Assembly (NCBI GenBank): GCA_964618405.1
Contig: CAZUAY010000099.1
Span: 1-12,843 of the forward strand
DNA from: JBBQIY01 sp964618405
Lineage (GTDB): Bacteria; Verrucomicrobiota; Kiritimatiellia; RFP12; UBA3636
Direction: 5' to 3'
Length of the DNA: 12,843 nt
Positions 6,981 to 12,843 of the stretch are shown here, piece by piece (position 1 is the stretch's first letter; each line of letters starts with the position of its first letter). The notes below the pieces were generated by a model. It did not search any database. It had not been told where the DNA came from and worked only from the letters and a program-made list of their open reading frames with translations. Both the position numbers and the translations under genes were made by a program.

Positions 6981-8195
6981 TTACTGAGCCATAATGATAT
7001 CGAGCGTTTCCTTGACGATCATCATTTCCTCGTCGGTTGGCATGACAATAGCGGCGACTTTAGACTCGGGGGTAGAAATATAGCAGGGGCCGCGACGGGT
7101 GTTGTTGGCTTCGCGGTCGATATGGCAACCGATTGAGTCGAGCTGGGCGACGACGCGTTCACGGGCTTGATAGCTGTTTTCGCCGATTCCACCTGTGAAG
7201 ACGATCGCATCGGCACCGCCGATCAACGCGCTGTAACCTGCGATGAACAGGACGACTCGGTGGGCCCACATGTCGAGAGCAATTTGGGCCGTTTTGATGC
7301 CCTTTGCGGCATTGTTAACGATGTCGCGCATGTCGCCGGAGTTGATGCCACCGACACCAAGGAGACCGCTCTTTTTGTTGAGAAGATTGTCGATCTCGTC
7401 AGCGCTCATACCCAGACGCATCAGCGTGAGGACAACGGCAGGATCAAGGTTCCCGCACCGGGTCCCCATGACAAGCCCATCAAGTGGAGTCAAGCCCATC
7501 GTCGTATCGAATACTTTGCCATATTTGACGGCGGCGAGGCTAGAACCATTCCCAAGGTGGCAGGTAATCAGTTTAAGTTCTTCAGGTTTTTTACCCAAAA
7601 ACTCGGAAGCGGCCAGTGTGACGAAATGGTGCGACGTTCCGTGGAAGCCATATTTCCGGATGCCATACTTTTCGTAGTACTCATTCGGAATGGCGTAGCG
7701 GCTCACGTGATCAGGCATGGTCTGATGGAAGGCTGTGTCGAACACGGCTACATTGGGGGCTCCTGGAAAAATCAACTCGCAGGCTTCGACACCGCCAATG
7801 TTTGCGGGCATGTGGAGTGGACCGAGGGGAACCAGTGCCTTCAGACTCTTCATGACATCGGGAGTTATTGCAATGGCTGATTTGAAAAGTTCGCCGCCAT
7901 GAAGAATCCGATGGCCGATGGCATCGACATCTTTAAGGGAAGTCATGACGCCTCGTTCCGGATCGATGAGGCACTCGGTGAGCAATTTCAGCGCAGCCGC
8001 ATGGTCTTCTGCGACAACAATCGACTCGGATTTAAACCCATCAGCCCTGCGGTAAACCATATTGGCGCTTGCGGTCCCGATCCGCTCAACAATGCCGCAC
8101 GCGATGCGTTTACTGTCCTTGGCAATAGAATATAATGTAAATTTAAGGGAGGATGAGCCTGAATTAACGACGAGTATGATGTCGGGAGATTTCAT
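6981..8195 (-). CDS. ackA: Acetate kinase
   Basis: AckA converts acetyl phosphate plus ADP to acetate plus ATP. 404 residues, normal length. The N-terminal VNSGSSSLKF gives N11. Residues equivalent to the M. thermophila active site all appear at a constant +5 offset: R96 (GHRILHGGE), D153 (VFDTAFHQ), H185 (YGFHGTSHH), R246 (GTRCGNLDP) and E389 (PTDEEMM). The nucleotide-binding FTGGIGENS is also present. Small oddity: TRCGNLDP, where the common form is TR[SC]GD[IL]DP. The start at 8195 is fixed by the short distance to the first strand motif, though no clear Shine-Dalgarno precedes it. The gene is first in the ackA-pta unit and is transcribed divergently from fusA. Confidence 0.97.
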   Translation of the reverse strand: MKSPDIILVVNSGSSSLKFTLYSIAKDSKRIACGIVERIGTASANMVYRRADGFKSESIVVAEDHAAALKLLTECLIDPERGVMTSLKDVDAIGHRILHGGELFKSAIAITPDVMKSLKALVPLGPLHMPANIGGVEACELIFPGAPNVAVFDTAFHQTMPDHVSRYAIPNEYYEKYGIRKYGFHGTSHHFVTLAASEFLGKKPEELKLITCHLGNGSSLAAVKYGKVFDTTMGLTPLDGLVMGTRCGNLDPAVVLTLMRLGMSADEIDNLLNKKSGLLGVGGINSGDMRDIVNNAAKGIKTAQIALDMWAHRVVLFIAGYSALIGGADAIVFTGGIGENSYQARERVVAQLDSIGCHIDREANNTRRGPCYISTPESKVAAIVMPTDEEMMIVKETLDIIMAQ

Positions 8196-8276
8196 GATTG
8201 TGGCTGAGTGCCGTTGCCGGAACTGTGCTTATGAGGTAAATAGACGTTTAAAACGAACTGTAAAAATTGGGAACCA

Positions 8277-8305
8277 AGTATAGCGCACACCTTAAAACAA
8301 AGCAA
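8277..8305 (-). promoter_or_regulatory. Candidate sigma70-type promoter of ackA-pta
   Basis: On the minus strand, TTGCTT (8300-8305) and TATACT (8277-8282) are separated by 17 bases. The -10 matches consensus at five of six positions; the -35 is weak. It would start transcription near 8270, giving a leader of about 75 bases before ackA. Confidence 0.45.
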
Positions 8306-8458
8306 TTCTAAAGATTTATAATTTTTCGTGATTTTTCGTGCCCTTGTTAAGACGGTTTTTCCTTGTTTCTCAAATAAGATTTATGATACGATTCACGAAT
8401 TCGAATTTTAAAAGAGACAAAGACACGTTGACAAGAGATCCGGCAGAGGCTTTAGAGT
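8306..8458. promoter_or_regulatory. Leader/promoter region of fusA in the divergent gap
   Basis: AT-rich non-coding sequence. It contains a 10-bp tandem duplication, ATTTTTCGTG twice (8321-8340), a possible fusA -10 (TATGAT, 8382-8387, or TACGAT, 8387-8392, with TTGTTT at 8363-8368 as a weak -35), and the palindrome AATTCGAATT (8398-8407). GAGG at 8446-8449 is a fair ribosome-binding site 9 bases before fusA. None of these individually is strong. Confidence 0.3.
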
Positions 8459-10567
8459 ATGGAAAGAACAGCAAAATTAGATAAGATTAGAAACATCGGC
8501 ATTATGGCTCACATCGATGCAGGAAAGACCACAACAAGCGAGCGTATCCTTTTTTATTGCGGTGAATCGCACAAGATTGGCGAAGTTCATGATGGGGCTG
8601 CAACCATGGACTTCATGGTTCAAGAGCAAGAGCGTGGCATTACCATCGGGTCTGCAGCGACGACGGCTTTCTGGCGCGATCATCAAGTTACCGTCATTGA
8701 CACGCCGGGGCACGTTGACTTTACGGCCGAAGTTGAGCGCTCTTTGCGCGTTCTCGATGGGGCAGTTGCGTTGTTCTGCGCCGTTGGCGGTGTTCAGCCT
8801 CAGACCGAACAGGTTTGGCGCCAATCGGAGAAGTACGAAGTTCCGAAAGTTGCATTCGTCAATAAGATGGATCGAACTGGCGCAGATTTCTTTGCTGTTG
8901 TTAACGCAATGAAAAATGTTCTTAAGGCGAATCCGATGCCCCTAACGATTCCCATTGGCGCAGGTGAGACTTTCCGCGGCGTTGTTGATGTCTTGAAGAT
9001 GAAGGCACTTTATTTTGACGAAGCTTCGCAGGGTCTCAAGGTCATCGAAGAGGAGATTCCGGCGGAGATGAGGGATGAAGCGCAGAGTTGGCTCGATAAG
9101 CTTATCGAAAGTGTAGCGGAGACCGACGATGCGCTTCTCGAGCGCTTTTTCGCTGGAGAAAAAATCACGCGCGAAGAACTCATTCCTGCGATTCGCAAGG
9201 CCACCGTTTCAAGAATGATTGTTCCGGTTCTTTGCGGAACCGCCTTCAAAAACAAAGGCGTTCAGACTTTGCTCGACGCCGTTGTCGATTTCCTGCCTTC
9301 GCCTCTTGATATTCCTCAGATCACCGCAGCGATGAGTGCCGATGAACTTGCAGCAGGAGAGACTCCTGAAGTTCGTAAGGCTGATGATAACGACCCTTTT
9401 TGCGCTTTGGCATTTAAGATCGTGTCGGACAAACACATGGGTAAGCTGGTGTACATCCGCCTTTACTCGGGCACCCTCGAAACAGGGGCTACGGTGTGGA
9501 ATAGCACCCGCGAGCAACAGCAGCGTATCGGACGAATTGTGCGCATGCATGCGAATAAGCAAGAGTCGATCGCTAAGGCACATGCCGGCGATATTGTCGC
9601 TGTGGTCGGGCTTTCACGAACTCGAACGGGTGACACGATCTGTTCAAAAGATCACTCTATCCGTCTCGAAACAATCGATTTCCCAGCACCGGTTATATCC
9701 ATTTCAATTAAGCCTCTTACCCGCAACGACAATGAAAAGATGGTTGCGGGCATCCAGTCGCTTGCCGAGGAAGATCCGACGTTTATCATCAACTTCGATG
9801 AAGAAACAGAAGAGACGATTATTTCGGGCATGGGCGAGCTTCATCTCGAAATTATTGTTGACCGTCTCAAGCGAGAATTTGGGGTCGAGGCGGCCGTAGG
9901 TCGTCCAGAAGTTGCTTATCGTGAGACAGCAACGATTGCATCCCATGGCGATTACAAACACGCCAAGCAGTCGGGCGGTCGTGGTCAGTACGGTCATGTC
10001 TACCTCCGGCTGGAGCCACAGGATCCCGGCAAGGGATTCTCGTTCGTTAACGAGCTTAAGGGCGGCTCTATCCCTGGGGAGTATGTACCCGCTATTGAGA
10101 AGGGGATTATCTCCGCGATGCTTCGGGGTCCTTACGCTGGCTATCCGGTTGTGGATATGAAGGTTTCGCTTTACGACGGCACCTATCATGATGTTGACTC
10201 CTCCGAGTTTGCCTTCCAAGAAGCGGGTCGCCAGTGTTTCAAGAAGCTCATGATCGCCGGTCATCCAGAATTATTGGAGCCTGTCATGTCGGTGGAAGTA
10301 ACAGCTCCTGAGGATTACCTCGGCGCGGTTACGGGATCGATTTGTCAGCGTCGTGGACGGATTGAGCAAATGCAAGATAAGGCGGGAATGAAAATTGTGA
10401 CCGCCATGGTTCCGTTGAGCGAAATGTTTGGTTATTCCAATACCGTTCGTACGCTAACGCAGGGCCGTGGCTCCTTTACCATGCAGTTCGAGCGGTATGA
10501 GGCGGTGCCGTTTATCGTCACAGAGCAGATCATCGAACGCCGTCGTGCTGCGAACAAGATCCGCTAA
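8459..10567 (+). CDS. fusA: Translation elongation factor G
   Basis: EF-G is the cytoplasmic GTPase that drives ribosomal translocation and, with ribosome recycling factor, subunit splitting. 702 residues, full length with domains I-V. G-domain motifs: AHIDAGKT (17-24, P-loop), RGITI (59-63, switch I Thr62), DTPGHVDF (81-88, with the conserved His85) and NKMD (135-138). Domain II begins around FCALAFKIVSDKHMG; domain IV carries HAKQSGGRGQYGHV. Differences from the usual EF-G are GKTTTSE for GKTTTTE, TMDFM for TMDWM, and ITIGSAAT for ITITSAAT. The gene stands alone rather than in the str operon (rpsL-rpsG-fusA-tuf), so it may be a second EF-G paralogue rather than the housekeeping copy. A strong terminator follows within 30 bases. 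Confidence 0.96.
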   Translation: MERTAKLDKIRNIGIMAHIDAGKTTTSERILFYCGESHKIGEVHDGAATMDFMVQEQERGITIGSAATTAFWRDHQVTVIDTPGHVDFTAEVERSLRVLDGAVALFCAVGGVQPQTEQVWRQSEKYEVPKVAFVNKMDRTGADFFAVVNAMKNVLKANPMPLTIPIGAGETFRGVVDVLKMKALYFDEASQGLKVIEEEIPAEMRDEAQSWLDKLIESVAETDDALLERFFAGEKITREELIPAIRKATVSRMIVPVLCGTAFKNKGVQTLLDAVVDFLPSPLDIPQITAAMSADELAAGETPEVRKADDNDPFCALAFKIVSDKHMGKLVYIRLYSGTLETGATVWNSTREQQQRIGRIVRMHANKQESIAKAHAGDIVAVVGLSRTRTGDTICSKDHSIRLETIDFPAPVISISIKPLTRNDNEKMVAGIQSLAEEDPTFIINFDEETEETIISGMGELHLEIIVDRLKREFGVEAAVGRPEVAYRETATIASHGDYKHAKQSGGRGQYGHVYLRLEPQDPGKGFSFVNELKGGSIPGEYVPAIEKGIISAMLRGPYAGYPVVDMKVSLYDGTYHDVDSSEFAFQEAGRQCFKKLMIAGHPELLEPVMSVEVTAPEDYLGAVTGSICQRRGRIEQMQDKAGMKIVTAMVPLSEMFGYSNTVRTLTQGRGSFTMQFERYEAVPFIVTEQIIERRRAANKIR

Positions 10568-10596
10568 ACTTTAGCAGAAGAACCGATATTCTGAGG

Positions 10597-10628
10597 ATAG
10601 GCGAGCCCATCGGCTCGCCTATTTTTTT
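10597..10628 (+). terminator. Rho-independent terminator after fusA
   Basis: A perfect 11-bp stem, ATAGGCGAGCC pairing with GGCTCGCCTAT, closes a CATC loop (10608-10611) and runs into seven T residues (10622-10628). It begins 29 bases after the fusA stop. Confidence 0.93.
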
Positions 10629-10804
10629 GTTGTAAAACAACTATGGGGCGCTTGATTCACTTCGGTCTGAAGTGTAGAACTCCAACCCCACAGGCGTTGC
10701 TGAAAGATAGCTTCTTCAGGGCGGAAGAAGGTGCCATGGGTGTCGTTTTCAAATGGGAGAAGAGGCCTTTTGTTGTTAAACCTTTTCCCCAAGCTTTTTC
10801 ATCC
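10629..10804. other. Gap between the fusA terminator and the convergent SGNH gene
   Basis: I see no convincing gene in these 176 bases. Three small perfect inverted repeats occur: GTTGT/ACAAC at 10629-10641, CACTTC/GAAGTG around 10660-10675, and CTTCTTC/GAAGAAG at 10711-10730. None has a T-tract on the minus strand, so no clear terminator for the SGNH gene is identified. A 104-codon frame beginning at 10643 runs through here but overlaps the SGNH gene antisense and shows no recognisable motif. Confidence 0.4.
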
Positions 10805-11356
10805 TCAGCCTCTGATTACTGCGGCTACGCAGCTTGCACAGCGCTCGTATCCAGCCTCAGTAAGATGGACCATGTCTTTCGAAATATATCGCGTAATGTC
10901 TTCCGCAATGGGAGAATACAGATCATTGATCTCGATGCCAAGCCTGTTGAGCCGTGAGGTTGCAGCACTGTTGTATGCCATGATATCTTCGTTGCAGCGT
11001 GGGTTGACTGGCGCGTTTGCGAATTGTGGCCAAACTGGGGTGGTTGTTGCAAAAATAAGCCGTTTCGTTTTCTTGAGGAGAAGGGCTGCAATGCGTTCTT
11101 GGACTTCAAGATAGTGGGCTAGAGGGGTATGGATTTTTCCGTCGGGCATATAACAAACGTCCCACTGGCCATTGTTCCACTGGATGACATCGAAGTCATC
11201 GTCTGGTACCCAGGCAGAAAGCCTGAAGAGTGTATAGGTGGAAAAACGACAATTTTCATCAGGCCATGTCAAGGTAGCCTCGTCCCCAAGCAAGGCGGCA
11301 ACCTGAGCCTGATAACCGATACGGATTGAATCGCCGATCAACATGATTTTTTTCAT
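10805..11356 (-). CDS. Small SGNH/GDSL-family hydrolase
   Basis: 183 residues, a single-domain SGNH hydrolase. Block I is LIGDSIRIGY with nucleophile Ser10. Block III is QWNNGQWD (59-66), a variant of GxND seen in SGNH members that carry N-N-G-x-W/H-D. Block V is KDMVHLTEAGYE, with Asp161 and His164 forming the D-x-x-H pair. Members cleave ester or acetyl groups from lipids or sugars; the substrate here cannot be told. There is no signal peptide or membrane segment, so it is probably cytoplasmic. The start has AGGGAG (11365-11370) eight bases upstream. It lies 47 bp downstream of the subtilisin-like gene on the same strand and is likely co-transcribed with it. Confidence 0.82.
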   Translation of the reverse strand: MKKIMLIGDSIRIGYQAQVAALLGDEATLTWPDENCRFSTYTLFRLSAWVPDDDFDVIQWNNGQWDVCYMPDGKIHTPLAHYLEVQERIAALLLKKTKRLIFATTTPVWPQFANAPVNPRCNEDIMAYNSAATSRLNRLGIEINDLYSPIAEDITRYISKDMVHLTEAGYERCASCVAAVIRG

Positions 11357-11403
11357 TTTATTATCTCCCTCTCTGTTGTTAAAACCCTAGCGTGGTGTCA
11401 GCA

Positions 11404-12507
11404 TCAATTTGCTCCGCCAAGGACATGATCCACCGCCGCAAGCAAATTTAGCTCATGGAACGTACATTTCGTTGCCGGATCCTCGATGGGGATACCTGTA
11501 TTTTTAAAGATCGCCAAGAGTGTTTCGGGCAAGTTTGCTCCGTCGTTTTGCCACGGATAACCGCTGTTTTCAATGGCCTCCCGTAAAACCATGGCACATG
11601 CGGCCGCATAAGCATTCGATGACGAGGTCGCCTGTGCGGCTACCAAGAGATCCGTGTTAGCGAAGCGGTCAAGATGAACGACATGTTGTCCGGGAAGGGT
11701 CGCGCCGATGGCGAAGCAATAGGGTTGGCATGCGGGCCACGAGATGCCGTCCGTATAGTGATGATTTCCGCAAGGTGCACTGACCCAGAGGCCCTGTTGT
11801 CGAAGTACCATGAGCTTCTCATCAATCGGCGTGTGTACAGGTTCGCGGTGACGCTCATCATCCACAGGTGACAAATTGACAGTGGTTATGTTGTATTGCT
11901 TGTGATGATCCAGCACCCATTGTAGTGCCGCCGCCAGGGTCGAAGCCTCATGTTGACCCTTAAGATGAACCTTGCTCACGCATCTCACCTGAGCGACGAA
12001 ATTATTATAGGCGACGCCATGGATGCCGGTATGATTCATAGAAGAAGGATAACCCACCGAGGTGCCATGATAGCCGGGCGGAATAGGGGTAGGATCATCA
12101 TTCCCATCAATACTGTTGTAGGTTGCGATTACCTTTTTCCCCCAGGGCATTACGACCTGCCATGGCGGATCGCAGAGATCGCACCCATCGTCGAGAATGG
12201 CTAGGCATTGCCCCTTACCCCATGTGAGATTGTCTGCATACTTGCGCCACGTATCGAGTACTCGGATCTGGTCGAAGCTCTCCGTGTTGTAGGGTGTCGG
12301 TTCAGCGGCTCCCCCAACATCCTGTGGATCTATACCGACCTCGCTACGTGCGGCCACAGATGCAAGGCTTTCTACGCCGGAAGCTACAGGGCGTATGCCT
12401 TCGCTGTTAACAAATGCGTCTCGGGTGTTTTCCTTCAATTGTTTACTGGTTGCTTCATTCGTATTCATTCTATTCTCGACCCCATTGCGTTTTTGTCCGG
12501 ACAACAT
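11404..12507 (-). CDS. Subtilisin-like (S8 family) serine protease, no signal peptide
   Basis: 367 residues. Catalytic elements of the S8 fold appear in order: Asp106 in CLAILDDGCD, His147 in YHGTSVG (the HGTxVA motif), the oxyanion Asn248 in WVSAPCGN (usual SAGN), and Ser295 in QATSSSNAYAAACA, which replaces the near-invariant GTSMAxPH. The triad is therefore complete, but the serine loop lacks the Met and Pro. The first roughly 75 residues are polar, low-complexity and lack a hydrophobic signal, unusual for subtilases, which are mostly secreted; this segment may act as a linker or propeptide. The domain has many cysteines (101, 109, 112, 176, 246, 260, 264, 304), also unusual. An alternative start is Met14 (12468); neither start has a clear ribosome-binding site. 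A promoter lies about 100 bases upstream of the longer start. Substrate and target are unknown. Confidence 0.8.
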   Translation of the reverse strand: MLSGQKRNGVENRMNTNEATSKQLKENTRDAFVNSEGIRPVASGVESLASVAARSEVGIDPQDVGGAAEPTPYNTESFDQIRVLDTWRKYADNLTWGKGQCLAILDDGCDLCDPPWQVVMPWGKKVIATYNSIDGNDDPTPIPPGYHGTSVGYPSSMNHTGIHGVAYNNFVAQVRCVSKVHLKGQHEASTLAAALQWVLDHHKQYNITTVNLSPVDDERHREPVHTPIDEKLMVLRQQGLWVSAPCGNHHYTDGISWPACQPYCFAIGATLPGQHVVHLDRFANTDLLVAAQATSSSNAYAAACAMVLREAIENSGYPWQNDGANLPETLLAIFKNTGIPIEDPATKCTFHELNLLAAVDHVLGGAN

Positions 12508-12614
12508 TATTTTACGTCTCGAGTCACAAGTGCAAAGCGAGCAAAAAACACTGCCGATGTAGACCTATTGAACGCATGCTCGTCGCGACTTCACGAATCG
12601 GAAAACAAGCCAAG

Positions 12615-12642
12615 TCTATACTCAGTCAATGAAAACTGTCAA
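12615..12642 (-). promoter_or_regulatory. Sigma70-type promoter for the S8 protease-SGNH unit
   Basis: On the minus strand a perfect -35 TTGACA (12637-12642) is followed after 16 bases by TATAGA (12615-12620, four of six matches to TATAAT). Transcription would begin near 12608, leaving a leader of about 100 bases (about 140 if Met14 is the true start). Confidence 0.55.
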
Positions 12643-12662
12643 CGGAGAAATAAATCCGTTGA
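12639..12662. promoter_or_regulatory. 8-bp perfect inverted repeat overlapping the -35, possible operator
   Basis: TCAACGGA (12639-12646) and TCCGTTGA (12655-12662) are perfect inverted copies around an 8-base AT-rich spacer. Four of the six -35 bases lie in the left arm, the placement expected for a repressor site. It lacks a T-tract, so a terminator role is less likely. Confidence 0.4.
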
Positions 12663-12663
12663 G

Positions 12664-12706
12664 TAATCGGTCAGTGACGGAGGGTGCCCCCGTCACTGAC
12701 CGATTA
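12664..12706. repeat. Perfect 17-bp inverted repeat (large hairpin)
   Basis: TAATCGGTCAGTGACGG (12664-12680) pairs exactly with CCGTCACTGACCGATTA (12690-12706) around a 9-base loop. Neither strand continues into a T-run, so it is not a standard intrinsic terminator. It could be a processed RNA hairpin, a dispersed palindromic repeat, or a protein-binding site. It directly abuts the heptamer array. Confidence 0.85.
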
Positions 12707-12780
12707 TAGTCGCTAGTCGCTAGTTGCTAGTCGCTAGTTGCTAGTCGCTAGTCGCTAGTCGCTAGTCGCTAGTCGCTAGC
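12707..12780 (+). repeat. Heptanucleotide tandem repeat, ten copies of TAGTCGC/TAGTTGC
   Basis: Ten contiguous 7-base units plus a partial TAGC. Units 3 and 5 read TAGTTGC and the other eight read TAGTCGC. The clustering of variants near the hairpin and of identical copies away from it fits growth by slippage at the distal side. The array is non-coding and is expected to vary in copy number. Confidence 0.95.
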
Positions 12781-12843
12781 ACTTCTTTGCGAGGTGGGGC
12801 GCAGCCGTCTCGGCAAGCCGAGTGATGAGTACGTAGTGCGTAG

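Larger units (their letters stand above)
12508..12843. other. Non-coding right edge of the window
   Basis: No gene is recognised in these 336 bases. It holds, from left to right, the leader and promoter of the S8 protease gene (12508-12642), an inverted repeat overlapping the -35 (12639-12662), a long perfect hairpin (12664-12706), a heptamer tandem array (12707-12780) and an unexplained 63-bp tail. The tail includes the short inverted repeat CTCGGC-AA-GCCGAG (12809-12822). Confidence 0.6.

Noticed and set aside
7167..7880. 237-codon plus-strand frame antisense to ackA
   Set aside because: Complement of a highly conserved acetate kinase frame; long antisense frames are common there and this one shows no domain or ribosome-binding site.
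8428..8456. TTGACA (8428-8433) with TTTAGA 17 bases downstream as a fusA promoter
   Set aside because: Transcription would start at or after the fusA ATG at 8459, and the N-terminus before NIGIMAHIDAGKT needs that start.
9704..10264. 186-codon minus-strand frame inside fusA
   Set aside because: Antisense shadow of conserved EF-G domains III-V with no recognisable protein motif.
12208..12666. 152-codon plus-strand frame at the right side
   Set aside because: Mostly antisense to the S8 protease N-terminus and then runs through its promoter; no domain or ribosome-binding site.
12664..12706. 17-bp hairpin considered as an intrinsic terminator
   Set aside because: No T-tract follows on either strand, and the adjacent known gene is transcribed away from it.
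12707..12780. Heptamer array considered as a CRISPR
   Set aside because: Seven-base contiguous units without spacers are a simple tandem repeat, and no cas genes are present.

Overview
The window is ordinary, densely packed bacterial chromosome of mid G+C. It has no tRNA, rRNA, CRISPR array or transposase that I can see. The gene content (nickel-pincer cofactor genes, acetate kinase/phosphotransacetylase, a stand-alone EF-G gene, several starts with weak Shine-Dalgarno sequences) suggests a fermentative, probably anaerobic Gram-negative-type bacterium. The style recalls the Verrucomicrobiota/Lentisphaerota/Kiritimatiellota group, but that is a low-confidence impression and not a sequence match.

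Bases 1-4238 (+ strand) form a tight operon: larC (5' end cut by the window edge), larE, proA, a highly divergent nucleoside-diphosphate-kinase-like gene, and the first 29 codons of a CinA/PncC-type amidohydrolase gene. Junctions are 4-bp overlaps (larC/larE, proA/ndk-like) or gaps of 22 and 13 bp. LarC and LarE act in synthesis of the nickel-pincer nucleotide cofactor used by lactate racemase-type enzymes; the other components (LarB, a LarA enzyme) are not in the window.

Bases 4253-5842 (- strand) hold a compact restriction-modification cassette: a C5-cytosine DNA methyltransferase followed 18 bp later by a winged-helix/HNH nuclease. The cinA-like gene stops exactly where this cassette begins, just after its AESCTG signature, so the cassette appears to have replaced the rest of that gene.

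Bases 5918-8195 (- strand) are ackA then pta, the acetate-forming, ATP-yielding pair. A 263-bp divergent intergenic region with a recognisable ackA promoter separates them from fusA (EF-G, + strand, 8459-10567), which ends in a strong intrinsic terminator.

Bases 10805-12507 (- strand) encode a subtilisin-family (S8) protease with an atypical serine motif and no signal peptide, followed by a small SGNH/GDSL hydrolase, probably co-transcribed from a good sigma70-type promoter at 12615-12642. The right edge (12639-12843) is non-coding and structured: an 8-bp inverted repeat overlapping that promoter, a perfect 17-bp hairpin, ten tandem TAGTCGC-type heptamers, then 63 bp of unexplained sequence.

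The most notable items are the NDK-like protein with a large central insertion and C-terminal extension, the R-M cassette that truncates cinA, and the hairpin plus heptamer array. I did not find a clearly new multi-gene defence or biosynthetic system; those three are the best leads.
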